Shown: in pieces, positions 10,505 to 20,506 of the stretch
Numbering within the stretch: the first letter of the stretch is position 1
How the letters are laid out: the number at the start of each line of letters is the position of its first letter
Source of the DNA: Ahaetulla prasina
Lineage: Eukaryota > Chordata > Lepidosauria > Squamata > Colubridae
Assembly (NCBI RefSeq): GCF_028640845.1
Contig: NC_080546.1
Span: 79,997,757-80,061,756 of the forward strand
Length of the DNA stretch: 64,000 nt
Direction of reading: 5' to 3'
Program-made: the position numbers and the translations under genes
Notes under the pieces: generated by a model
The model's database searches: none
What the model was told of the DNA's origin: nothing
The model's input: only the letters and a program-made list of their open reading frames with translations

Positions 10505-10797
10505 TGGCTCACCAAGCTAATGGGAAGTGGCTGGGAAGTGGCTCACCAGGCTAATGCAGCCTGTTATTAACACACAGCTGCCTGCAATTACTGCAGGTTC
10601 TAGTCCCACCAGGCCCAAGGTTGACTCAGCCTTCCATCCTTTATAAGGTAGGTAAAATGAGGACCCAGATTGTTGGGGGGGCAATAAGTTGACTTTGTAT
10701 ATAAATATACAAATAGGATGAGACTATTGCCTTACACAATGTAAGCCGCCCTGAGTCTTCGGAGAAGGGCGGGATATAAATTCAAATAAAAAAAACT
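10505..10797 (+). mobile_element. SINE with L2-like 3' tail
   Basis: Plus-strand copy of the 6836 family: core GTAAAATGAGGACCCAGATT, then CCGCCCTGAGTCTTCGGAG and a final A-rich run at 10780-10797. Confidence 0.85.
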
Positions 10798-11989
10798 GTA
10801 ATTATATTTTTCTCTTTGTCACACTTTTTGCACAGACAAGCCCTTTAAAATCAATAAACTGACATGCATGTAGGTCTGCATTGGATTTTAACCGGTGTGT
10901 TTTAGCACATTACCATCTTTTAATAAACCTTGTAAATAGGTCACAGTTATTCCCACTTTAGAAATGAGAGCAGTTGTTGTTTATCATCTTATCAGGAACA
11001 TGCAACAAATCTATATCTGATCTGGTTTCCTGCAGCCGGTTCTAACATAATTGTCCTCTGAAGCCATTTTAGTTCTGGTACATAACTTTATTAAGATTCT
11101 GATTCCGCTCCCATGAGTTTAGCGTTAGCTGTCAAAATCTGAGACAAAGCAGTCCAAACTACAAGATCAAACCTATTTATTTATTACATCATGGAAATGT
11201 TAGCAGCAAAATGAATAATATTAGGCAGTATTATTAGTAACAGGCAACAAGATGATTATTAGGTGTATTTAGCTTTAGTTTGCTCTGTAGCTTTATAGCA
11301 AGACAATATTAATGTTCTTTTTTTAAAAAAAATCAATATTTTACAGTAGCTGTAATGCAGAAGTATTATACTGTATAGAAATCAGAAAGTCTTTTGATAA
11401 ACATCATATTTTTCACTGAAGAAAGTTGAACAAGGAAACAGGTCAACAAGCAAACCACATTTGCTTACTTGTGTTATTTACTTTTCCTCACCATGCTGGA
11501 GAAGAATTAAAACGAGTTAACTATGAAGAATAGCATCGTTCTTCTTTAGACCTGGCCCGCAATCTTAGGACGAAGGCTGCAAAATTAGCAATGAGAAAAA
11601 AATATATATTAAGATTGCTAAAAACAGGGAATTTAAAGTTGGTTTGTTTGATCAAGGTTAAAGAAGATACATTGCTAACTCTGGGAACTCTTAATAAAAG
11701 ATGAGGGAAAGAAAAAAAAGAAAGAAACATTTTGTGCTATTAACAGAATAGCCTTGTTCTGAAATTCGTGCCTAGTAATTATAGCAGGAAGGCATTATCT
11801 TGAACAGAGAGGAACATGGCGGTAGTGATGGGATGAAGTCCTTAGTTCGTCTCCTCTGCCCCGCAGGCTGTTTTAAAGGAGATATGTTGCTTTCAGTTCT
11901 TTTTTTGGAGTACCTCACCAGCCCAGAGAAGATGCTTCTGTAGGGTTAAAGATCAGATTCCATAAACGTTTATTCTCTTTCTTGATCAG
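10798..11989. other. SCFD2 intron just upstream of the penultimate exon
   Basis: AT-rich unique sequence with no recognised repeat. It ends in a polypyrimidine tract and TTGATCAG acceptor at 11983-11989. Confidence 0.6.
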
Positions 11990-12109
11990 GTGAGCCGACC
12001 CCACCCAAGCGATCATCCTATCCTGGTTATCTTCATGGTTGGTGGTGTAACAGTATCTGAAGTCCGAATGATAAAGGATCTTGTCGCAGCGCACAAGCCT
12101 GGAGTAGAG
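11990..12109 (+). CDS. SCFD2: SCFD2 penultimate coding exon (partial gene)
   Basis: SCFD2 encodes a Sec1/Munc18-like protein; this family binds SNAREs in vesicle traffic, but SCFD2's own role is poorly known. The exon is 120 nt (40 codons, phase 0 at both ends). It follows a good acceptor (TTTCTTGATCAG). The peptide includes SRPHPSDHP, a hydrophobic strand ILVIFMVGGVTVSEV and MIKDLVAAHKPG, the last strand-helix of the Sec1 domain. It joins in frame to the exon at 20414. The donor is GAG|GTATTATT, weak beyond GTA. An L2-like LINE tail begins within about 2-5 bases of it. Upstream exons are not in this window or were not recognised. Family recognition is from memory of the C-terminus; confidence is raised by the matching final exon and synteny. 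Confidence 0.86.
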
Positions 12110-12111
12110 GT

Positions 12112-12599
12112 ATTATTTATTTTATTTATTTATTTTATTAAATTTTTATACCGCCCTTCTCCCGAAGGACTCAGGGCGGTGTACAGCCAAGATAAAACAC
12201 GAAATATATATAGATTTAAAACATTTAAAACCTAGCAAATTACAAAAAGGCTGATAATTAAAATTTAGTTCTAAAGTTTTAAAAATATTAATAAAACCCC
12301 GAATTAAAATTTAACACTATTATGCCAGTCCCGCTTGAATAAATAGGTGTGTTTTGAGCTCACGACGGAAGGTCCGAAGATCAGGCACTTGACGTAAGCC
12401 AGGGGGAAGTTCATTCCAGAGCGTCGGTGCCCCCACAGAGAAGGCCCTGCTCCTGGGGGCCGCCAGCCGACACTGTTTGGCGGACGGCACCCTGAGGAGA
12501 CCCTCTCTGTGAGAGCGTACGGGTCGGTGGGAGGCATAAGGTAACAGCAGGCGGTCTTGTAAGTACCCGGGTCCTAAGCCATGGAGCGCTTTAAAGGTG
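12112..12599 (-). mobile_element. 5'-truncated L2-like LINE beside the SCFD2 splice donor
   Basis: The minus-strand 3' end is GCCCTGAGTCCTTCGGGAG followed by a (TAAA/ATAA)-type tail at 12112-12150. The body (12290-12599) aligns by eye with the longer copy at 32340-32630, with shared blocks such as CATGGAGCGCTTTAAAGGTGG-like text at the 5' break (identical junction text in both up to GGTGG). The 5' truncation at 12599 abuts the right end of a hAT MITE (GCCAAGGTTGGAGATCCCTG) whose left half is absent. Confidence 0.88.
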
Positions 12600-12622
12600 G
12601 TGCCAAGGTTGGAGATCCCTGC
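12600..12622. mobile_element. Right-end remnant of hAT MITE
   Basis: GCCAAGGTTGGAGATCCCTG matches the right terminus of the MITE family at 9752 and 35086. The remaining part is missing, apparently removed when the LINE to its left inserted. Confidence 0.8.
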
Positions 12623-13071
12623 TCTAGACAATCCAGTTGTACTGTTGCCAGATAGAGGAAGATTGAAGGGATTAAGAAATGCCCACTTCATTCGGATGGG
12701 TAATGAGATCAGAAGGAAAGTTTTTTCAGTAATACTGGAAAGTCTGTAATGCAGTTCAGCTTCCTTGTGGGACGTTTTTTGAAGCAAACCTTCACAGCAG
12801 AAGTTCAGAATCCTCTAAGATTAATATAGGAAGTCACGGGTTGTCAGATTTGGAAGCCAAGTAATTCATGAAACCTCCTGAAGGGAAGAGTCTAAAGTCA
12901 TCAAAGTACATTAAGGCTTTTGAACTCTTTGGAAGTTATTCATCTGCCCTCAGGGACTTGTGAGCTGGATAATTTCTGGAGAATTTGGAGTCAGCATTGT
13001 GGGGCTGTCTTTCAAGCTTCTGGGTGTGGATTGTCCACCATTTTTCTCATATATCTTATATACTTAGATGT
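12623..13071. other. SCFD2 last intron, no feature seen
   Basis: Unique-looking sequence. A CR1-derived frame may continue at low similarity around 12640-12790 (the minus-strand ORF crosses the LINE edge), but I cannot support it. Confidence 0.4.
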
Positions 13072-14141
13072 AAGTATATAAGCAGCCAAAAGAGCTAATA
13101 GAGTCCTGGGTTGTATAAACAGGCATAGAATCAACATCACGAGAAATACTAGTACCACTTTATAAAACCCCTAGTAAGACCGCACCTGGAATACTGCCCC
13201 CAATTTTGGTCACCATACTACAAAAAAGGGGTTGAGACTTTGGGAAAAGTTCAGAAAAGAGCATCTAAGATGACCAAAGGCCCGGAGACTAAATGTCGTG
13301 TCCCACTCCTCCGCTGACGGCCGGGTCGGGGAAGTCCGTATCAAGCGTGCCTCTGCAGCTCTGCCTATCAGAGTTCTCAAGGCAGGCAGGAGACCAGGAA
13401 GTGACTTCAGCAATCCAAGTTAGACTTTGCCTGACTCAGAGAATGCCAGAAAGCAGATCCTTTATATAGGCCATGGGGTGTGGCTCCATGACTCAGCACT
13501 TATCCAGGCCTGCCCTCCCTTCCTTTTGCTGACGTCGCCTCTCAACTCTCCGGAAGCGAGGATCTCTCCAGCCTCCAGCTGTTGGCAATCCTAGCTCATG
13601 ACTGGCCTCACATTCTTCAGGCTCACATGCTGTGGGGGAGGGGTTTAGTTGCTCCGTTTGCCTGGGCATGGTGCCAGGACTGGGGGCTGAAGGCACGTCA
13701 GGCCCTTCGTCTTGCTCGGCCTGTCCGGGCATGGTGCCAGGGCTGGGGCCTGGAGGCATGCCAGGACATTCTTCCGAACTATCAGCGTCCGGCAGGAGAT
13801 AAGAGGGGCCCGGCTGCAGCAGGGGGAGCGAGCAAGACACAACACTAAAAACATAGGAAGAACGGATAAGCAGGATTTGGGTTTGGCTAGTCTAAAGAAA
13901 AGAAGAAATAGGGGTGACATGATAGCAGTATTCCAGTATTTGAAGGGCTGCCACAAAAGAAGAGGGGGTCAAATTATTCTCCAAAGCACCAGAGGGCAGG
14001 ACAAGAAACAATGGTTGGAAACTGGAATTAAGGAGAAACTTCCTAACAGTGAGGACAATTAACCAGTGGAACAGCTTGCCTCCAGAAACCATGGGTGCTC
14101 TATCACTGGATGTTTTTAAAAAGAATCTAGAATCTAAAATG
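13072..14141 (+). mobile_element. CR1 LINE 3' region, split by solo LTR-B
   Basis: CR1 reverse-transcriptase C-terminal text runs 13072-13293 (TAAGACCGCACCTGGAATAC, CACCATACTACAAAAAAGG). It resumes at 13845 after the LTR and reaches 14141 (GACATGATAGCAGTATTCCA, CAGTGGAACAGCTTGCCTCC). It is broken again by a hAT element (14150-14552), after which the CR1 3' UTR GACCTCCAAGGTCCCTTCCA follows at about 14590. One old CR1 copy carries two later insertions. Confidence 0.9.
13294..13844 (-). mobile_element. Solo LTR, family LTR-B, with 5-bp TSD
   Basis: Minus-strand LTR of 551 bp beginning TGTTGTGTC and ending with GACA. It is flanked by perfect 5-bp duplications CTAAA (13289-13293, 13845-13849). 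TATATAAAGG on the minus strand (about 13460-13470) could be a TATA box. A long open frame starts at the fifth base of the LTR and runs to 13493. It is Pro/Glu/Ser-rich, then basic (RRVERRRQQ). No internal genes are attached. Confidence 0.88.
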
Positions 14142-14149
14142 GTATAGGT

Positions 14150-14552
14150 CCGTGATGGCGAACCTATGGCATGTGTGCCACAGGTGGCATGCGGAGCCAT
14201 ATCGGTGGGCATGCCAGCGTTGCCCTAGTTCAGCTCCAGCTGATTTTCGGGCCTTCCAGGCCCACCAGAAGTCAGCAAACAGGCCGTTTCTGGCTTCCGC
14301 GGGGTCGGGATATCGTTCACCTCCCAGGCTCCAAGAAAGTCTCTGGAGCCTGGGGAGGGGGGAAAACGGGCCTACCGGGCCCACCAGGCCATCGTGTGCC
14401 AAAAGCGGGGGGAGCGCAGGGGGGTCATGCGCGCATGCGCGAGGGGGGGCGGGGTGCATTGAATTATGGGTGTGGGCACACGTGTGCGTGACACCCCCCC
14501 CCCATACTCTCCCCACTTTTGGCACACAACGGCAAAAAGGTTAGCATCACTG
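14150..14552 (+). mobile_element. hAT-type non-autonomous element with 8-bp TSD
   Basis: The ends CCGTGATGGCGAACC and GGTTAGCATCACTG form short inverted repeats. Flanks GTATAGGT (14142-14149) and GTACAGGT (14553-14560) are an 8-bp duplication with one change. The interior is GC-rich (GCATGCGCGCATGCGC-type text). The TIR resembles the OposCharlie-like hAT group from memory; that assignment is uncertain. Confidence 0.85.
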
Positions 14553-14643
14553 GTACAGGTTCTCCTGCTTGAGCAGGGGGATGGATTAGAAGACCTCCAA
14601 GGTCCCTTCCAGCTCACTCTGTTCTGTTCTACAATATTCTATA

Positions 14644-15389
14644 TTTGTAAAGACTTCATTGCATATATAGGTTTTCTGCATAAATCAATGGTTCCAACTA
14701 AACTTTTTCTCCCTTATGGAAAGATACTAATAGTTTCCCATCATTTTTCTTCCAAATCCGGTGCTGCCAACAGGAATTCAGACAGATACCATCCTTCCTT
14801 TCCACCTAAGCTCCCTTATATCCTAAAGGAAATACGCTTTACATATGGAATGTATCGTAAAGCACGCTGGCCACACGTTTGTTAATAATGGAGCTATTGT
14901 AGGAGGGCCCACCGAGTACCTGCAGGCCTGGATTAAGTGCCTCCTCTCTCTTAATGGCATTCTTGACTTCAGAGCTCATTTAATTGTCCCTGAGATTTAA
15001 ATACTTCTCTAGAAACACATTTTCATCTGATAACATGTCTTTTGGTGTGTGTGTGTGTGTTTTGCACTTAACCTCCCAATTATCTCCTTAGAGTAGTGAA
15101 TCAACTTCTTCGCTGTCTAAGGCAGGTCTTGAATTTGTGGCGGAATGATGGACAAGTTAATCCAAACTCCCAATGTATTACTCCTGCTCGAAAGATAAGC
15201 CGAGGTCTAATGGGTGATGAGAGAGAAAATGGCCGTAGCCAAGTTTTGGGATTCCTAGTTGAGCGGGATTGAGGTTTGACAAAAGAATGGCACTGAACAG
15301 ACAGTTGCTTTGCTTGGGATTGACCCTGCCCAGTGATGGGTCAGCTTGTGGGAGAAAGAATTTGGAGGCTTTTACCCTCTAATGTTACA
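14644..15389. other. SCFD2 last intron, no gene seen
   Basis: AT-rich sequence with a short (GT)n at about 15042-15060. No exon or recognised transposon. Confidence 0.5.
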
Positions 15390-15397
15390 CATTAGAG

Positions 15398-15509
15398 CAG
15401 TTGTGTTTCTTACCCTTGGCGACTTGAAGAAGTGTGGATCCCCAGCGTGGCCGGCTGGGAAATTCTTAAATTTTGAAATCCACAAATCAGCAAAGATTGA
15501 GAAACGCCG
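15398..15509. mobile_element. Diverged hAT MITE with 8-bp TSD
   Basis: Older copy of the palindromic MITE family, recognisable from CTTGGCGACTTGAAGAAGTG and GATTGAGAAACGCCG. Flanked by CATTAGAG (15390-15397) and CACTAGAG (15510-15517). Confidence 0.75.
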
Positions 15510-15696
15510 CACTAGAGGCTTAAGAGCTTTGAATGGGAGGTGGGGGGGGGAGAGAATTCAAACAAAAATAAATAAATATGGGCCTTTCGTGCAAAACTAT
15601 TTCAAAGTCGCTGCATTTAAAGCTGCATTTCTCTAGGTCTCCGAATATTTGCTCCCTGTGCTAAATGATGTTTCTAGATAGCTAGATGTTTTAAAC

Positions 15697-15870
15697 CAGG
15701 GGTCACCACTAAATTCATAATTTTAAATCCTGTGGACCACTAATATGGATTTTTTAAAAAGAAAAATAGTATTTAGTGCAATATAAAAAATGCAAATAAT
15801 TTTCCTGTGGACCACTAAAATTTTCTCACGGACCACCAGTGATCCATGGACCACTGGTTGGTGACCACTG
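15697..15870. mobile_element. hAT-type element with perfect 8-bp TSD
   Basis: Begins CAGGGGTCACCACT and ends TTGGTGACCACTG, with internal repeats of TGTGGACCACTAA. Flanked by TTTTAAAC on both sides (15689-15696, 15871-15878). Confidence 0.93.
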
Positions 15871-15930
15871 TTTTAAACAATTAAGCAAACAGTTTAATAT
15901 TGATATAGATATTGTATATAGGCAAGGCAC

Positions 15931-16238
15931 CAAAGGTGGGTTTCAGCATGTTCTGACCAGTTCTAGAGAACCGGTAGCGGAAATTTTGAGTGGTTCGGAG
16001 AACCGGTAGTAAGAATTCTGACTGGCTCTGCCCCCATCTATTTTCTGCCTCCCAAATCCCAGCTGATCAGGAGGAAATTGGGATTTTGCAGTAACCTTCT
16101 CCTGGATTGTGGAGGAAATGGAGATTTTACAGTATCCTTCCCCTGCCATGCCCACCAAGCCACGCCCACCAAGTCATGCCCACCAAGCCATGCCACACCC
16201 ACAGAACCGGTAGTAAAAAAATTTGAAACCCACCACTG
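15931..16238 (-). mobile_element. hAT-type element (GAACCGGT family) with perfect 8-bp TSD
   Basis: Ends CAAAGGTGGGTTTCAGC and GAAACCCACCACTG. Contains GAACCGGTAG blocks and CCACGCCCACCAAG repeats. Flanked by CAAGGCAC at 15923-15930 and 16239-16246. Reads as the reverse complement of the truncated copy at 7592. Confidence 0.93.
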
Positions 16239-16246
16239 CAAGGCAC

Positions 16247-17357
16247 TATATAACAGAACCGACCATACAAACTATGCCTGCATGGCGATTCATCTAATAA
16301 CCTGGCAAATGATTTTCACAGCCCTCCAGAAAGCTAAGAAGATTTGGATCCACCATTAACTAATGTTGCTTTAAACAGAAATTAAATTAAATATGTAACT
16401 CTGGAGTATTTTTTAGCAAGAACTGAAACAGTTGTTGATAGATATAGTTTACTTCCAAAATGTGACTGAAATAGAACCAACTTTAACTGGTTATAGAGAT
16501 GTAGAACAAACAGTAATTCACATTATAGTGATCAGGTCCAGATTCATGCTGATAACGTAAATGTTTATGATACAACTTTTTAAAGGGGTGAGCCCAATTG
16601 TTGTTGGTATTTCAGAGACAGAAGATCCTGCAAAGACGAAATGATGACTATGAATATTGTAGTAATAACGGTACTGAGTTATAAATAATTAAGAACATAT
16701 GTATCAGTTGTGCCTTAGATGAAATATTAATTCATATTAATGTTAAAATTCTAATCAGTTTGTTCAGTGAAAATGTTAATGGGTCAGTCGGCATGGCAAA
16801 TTTTAATCAGAAAGATCAAAGTACATTTTCATTTTTTAGTATTTCATTCTACTGTGCCATTTCGTATATCGCTGCGATGAAAAATATTAGATATGGCTTT
16901 ACTTTCTAGTAGCGAATGGGAACTTTTGATTATTAATTCATGCACATCGCAAGAGGGACTTATACTGAGATTTGGTAACGTATAAAATTTAATCAATTAA
17001 AAAGGGCTTTAATCAACTAAAGTACTTAGTAGCCTGGCAGCCTTCCTAAACAAAATCTTGATCATGAATATTTGAGCTGCATGTAAAGTATTTCTTGATA
17101 ACACTTGTCAAAGGAGAAACACCAATGCAAGCCTCACCCTGTGACAGATCCCCTCCCCCCTCCCCGAGGGCCTGGATGGAAGAGAATGATGATTCTCATC
17201 AGTGAATTGACTAAATAATGGAACAGATTGGCGCTGAAGAGAAGCAAAAACTGTCTGGGACCATCAGAAGTCTGTAGTACAGTATCTCTGTATCTCTGTA
17301 GGTTAGGCTAGATGATAATTAAGAGATGTCTAGTCTCAACATACATAAGCATATAAC
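16247..17357. other. SCFD2 last intron, no gene seen
   Basis: AT-rich, low-repeat sequence. I see no exon-like ORF with splice signals, no RNA gene and no recognised transposon. Confidence 0.5.
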
Positions 17358-17974
17358 TGTTGTGACCCAGGCCCAAGTAGGTAGTAGGAAACTCAAGTCA
17401 GTGTAAAAACAAACAAACTTTATTAGAACAGCTGAGAATTAACTCATTCTCAGAGTAAGTCCAAATTAAATTAAAACAAATTCCTCCCAACACAATTCTT
17501 CAGTCCTTTCACCAACCTTGGCCCAATTAGGCAAACTGCCAAAGACCTTTCTTGGCAAAAATTGAGAAGACACCAATACGAAAAAATGTAACAAGACAAA
17601 GCTATCAATGTTGTTTTCCGGCAAAGAGCCCAAATGCTGTTGCTGGTCTTTTAAGCCTTATGGGAGGGGCCAATCGTCTCTTGGCCCTACTCCCGAGTCG
17701 TCCTCTTTGCTTGAGCTGCTCTTGCCTTCTGGCAGTTCTTCTCATGCGTGCAGTAGGGACAGGCTTCTCCTGTTCCTCTGCCTCACTACTGTCAGCCTGT
17801 GGAGGCTCTGGAGTCCACACCTCACTCCCCGATGGCCCTGGCCCCACCTCAGCCTCCGACGCAGAGCCCTCATCCGGGCCTTCCCCAGCCTCCAGAACTG
17901 GCCCATGCTCTTCCACAGCCTCATTGCTCTCTGGCTCCATTGCAAAGTCCGCAGGCTGCTGACGGACCACAACA
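17358..17974 (-). mobile_element. Solo LTR-A copy with intact LTR-internal reading frame
   Basis: Minus-strand TG...CA LTR (TGTTGTGGTCC at 17974, GGGTCACAACA at 17358). AATAAAG lies near 17420 on the minus strand. The frame starting at the fifth base (17970-17605) is open for 121 codons. It has an acidic Glu/Ser/Pro-rich half with WTPEPPQADSSEAEEQE, then a basic half with RRTARRQEQLKQRGRLGS. Clear 5-bp duplications were not found here. Confidence 0.85.
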
Positions 17975-18033
17975 CTATCTGATATTAGCCGTGATAGTCT
18001 CTTCCATTATGTTGGTCACTGATAGCCCTACAC

Positions 18034-18596
18034 CAGGGGTTTCAAATTCGATTTCATTGAGGGCCACAACAGGGGGGCTGGCTGGGCGTGGCCAGGGTGG
18101 GCGTGGCCAGCTCGACATCACTAGTGTCGGGGAGCACCTGTGGTGGCCAAGTGCTAAAGCAGGACTTTCCTCAGACCCTCCCTCTCGTTATAATCTTCCT
18201 TCCTTCCTTCTTTCGTTTCTTCCCTCCCTTCCACCCACCTTCCCTTCTTCATTCCCCATCCCCTCCCCTTCCTTCCTTTCCTTCTTTTTCCTTCCTTCTT
18301 CCTTCTCCATTCTTCTTCTTTCCCCTCTTTCCTTGTGTTTCCTTCCTTGCTCTCTTCCCATCTTCCTTTCTTTTCCTTTGTCTTTCCTCTTCCCCTTTCT
18401 CCTTTCCGGTCCCTTCTTGCATGCTTAAATGCAAACATTTCTTCTTTTGTTTTGTTTTTAGTTTGTTTTGCTAGCCCTCTGCCAGTGAAAACAGAGCTCA
18501 GGGAGGGCCACGCGTGACTTCCCGGGCCCCATTTTTGGCCGCGACAGCTTCCTGCAGCCCTCTGCAAGCAAAAAGGCCTTGAGTTTGACAGCCCTT
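18034..18596 (+). mobile_element. hAT-type element carrying a polypyrimidine expansion
   Basis: Ends CAGGGGTTTCAAATTCG and GAGTTTGACAGCCCTT are inverted repeats. Flanks CCCTACAC (18026-18033) and CCCTATAC (18597-18604) are an 8-bp duplication with one change. The middle (about 18195-18415) is TTCC/CTT-rich. The long ORFs across that part are composition artefacts. Confidence 0.85.
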
Positions 18597-18684
18597 CCCT
18601 ATACGGTTGACCCAATCAAGAAACAAACACTGCCTAGGACTAAAATTACTTTTATTGGAATGGCTATAATAACCGAGTCTGGAT

Positions 18685-19037
18685 CAGTGGTGGTATTCAG
18701 CCGGTTCTATCCGGTTCGGACAAACCGGTAAGGGTGACTGCAGGATGTCCCGCACTGACGTCATGACGTCCCATTTTTCCACGCTTTTGAGGCTCTGCGC
18801 ATGTGCATGTTTTTGAGGCTCGCGCGCGTGCACGTTTGCAAACCAGTAGGGAAGGTAAGCAGGGGTGGATTCTACTTACCTTTACTACCAGTTCGCATCA
18901 TGCCCGCACATACACAGAAAAGTTTTGATGACGTTTGGATCAATGGGTGGAGCCTCCTGCCAGTTTACTACCAATTCTATAGAACCAGTCCGAACCGGGG
19001 GCAACCCACCACTGAAGGTAAGTGAATACCACCCCTG
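18685..19037. mobile_element. hAT-type element with perfect 8-bp TSD
   Basis: Ends CAGTGGTGGTATTCAGCC and GTGAATACCACCCCTG. Flanked by GTCTGGAT on both sides (18677-18684, 19038-19045). A younger unit-like block (GGGTGGATTCTACTTACC to CAACCCACCACTG) is nested at about 18860-19013. Confidence 0.92.
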
Positions 19038-19352
19038 GTCTGGATGTGTCTCCTTCTCCCTCTTAAATACATGCAAATTAGAAGGGCACCTGTCTTAGGC
19101 ATTTTTGTAAATCTCTGCCATTGTACGGCTTTAAGTCTGGTTTATTTGTTCAGTGCCTCGGCAATGGATTTTGTCTCTCTCTTGTCACAACTTATGCAAA
19201 TTTCATACTTTCTGTCATGCACTTCCCTTGCATCATCTTTCATTCTTGTGTCGGCTCATTAGGAAGACATCAAATTGGCAATCATTCCCCTGGAATTTCC
19301 TTTTTGGAACAGTAGGAAGGTTGGCATAGAAAATCACATGTTAAATTTTTCA

Positions 19353-19600
19353 AGGCATGCGGTGGCTCTCAAGGTTAGGACCCCGGGCTGATGATCAGCA
19401 GGCTTACGTTCGAGACCCGGTTGTTGCCATGGGATGGGGTGAGCTCTCATCACATACTCCAGCAACTGCCAAGCCAGCAGTTTGAAAACGGGCAGTTGCG
19501 AGTAGATAAATGGGTACCACTTTGGTTGGCAATTTAATGGGGACAGGTAAGGAGCCCCCAACTGGGCATCCCCCAGGCAATGGTGAGGTCACTGTTCAAG
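19353..19600 (+). mobile_element. tRNA-derived SINE fragment (same group as 42727)
   Basis: A tRNA-like head (GCGGTGGCTCTCAAGGTTAG, B-box-like GTTCGAGACCC) is followed by GAGTAGATAAATGGGTACCA. This last motif also occurs, in variant form, in the SINEs at 42727 and 44356. Degenerate and not a tRNA gene. Confidence 0.65.
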
Positions 19601-20413
19601 CCTTTCAATCCAGAAGCGCTTTAGTTCTCCAGACGTGAATGTAGTAGTAGTACTTTTTCATTCAGATTGTACAACACTGGACGCACATTCAGTAAGCAAC
19701 ATTAGCTTCCACTCAAATAGGAAAAGGCCAGCCTTGGCTCCCATCCACTGAGCACATGATGGGGGGAAACTGTAAGTGAAATTCATTAAAAATAATAATA
19801 ACAACAACAACAACATAGGCATTGACAAATTTGCCATCAGTCAATTGCAGAATGCAGCTTTACTTGGAACAGCTTCCATCCTGCGATGATATGTGTAACA
19901 CCATCAAACATCCAAATCTGCCTATCCCAGGTTTTTGGTAAGCACTCGATAGGTAGACAAAAATGCCAAACACAGTCTGAACATTTGGCTGACTGTGCAA
20001 ATAATAATAATAGTAGTAATATATTTTAAAGGGATACTTGGTTGATACCTAGGACGCCGGCAGCAACCCGTATCAATGGTATTTGTGACACATTTTTAAA
20101 TGATCAGTTGACTGAGTTTCATGTTTAATGAATAAAAGAGATAACAGTAAATAGTAGTAATAATAGTAATAATAATAGTAATGTCCAACTTCCTACCACT
20201 AACTTAGTGAATTGCAGCAATTAGGACGATTGAAATTCTTTCAGTCTTTCAATTCCGATAATTGAAAGTTTGCCTATGAATTGTATCCTCAGGCAATATT
20301 AGTTTATTTGCTCATAGGACCACAACTCCTCATCACTGAAGGTTTCCATCACTGACAGAGGCAGCAAAAGCTGGTCATCCTATCCATATATGCATATATC
20401 TTTTGCTTTCTAG
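19601..20413. other. SCFD2 last intron, 3' part
   Basis: Contains short (AAT/ACA)n runs near 19790-19815 and 20000-20180. No exon seen. It ends in TTTTGCTTTCTAG, a good acceptor for the last exon. Confidence 0.6.
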
Positions 20414-20506
20414 GTAACTGTTCTCTCGACAACTCTTCTGACACCACATAATATTCTGGAGCGGCTTTTTGCAACAGACCGTCTCAAGCCAGACATTGGT
20501 ATCTGA
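20414..20506 (+). CDS. SCFD2: SCFD2 last coding exon and stop
   Basis: 30 codons plus TGA. The peptide includes VTVLSTTLLTPHNILERLF and ATDRLKPDIG and forms the extreme C-terminus of the Sec1-like domain. It continues in frame from the exon ending at 12109 (..KPGVE|VTVLST..). The preceding acceptor has a strong pyrimidine tract (TTTTGCTTTCTAG). The reading frame is intact, so this copy of SCFD2 keeps a normal C-terminus if the weak donor at 12110 is used. The intron between the two exons is 8304 bp. Confidence 0.88.
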   Translation, partial: VTVLSTTLLTPHNILERLFATDRLKPDIGI

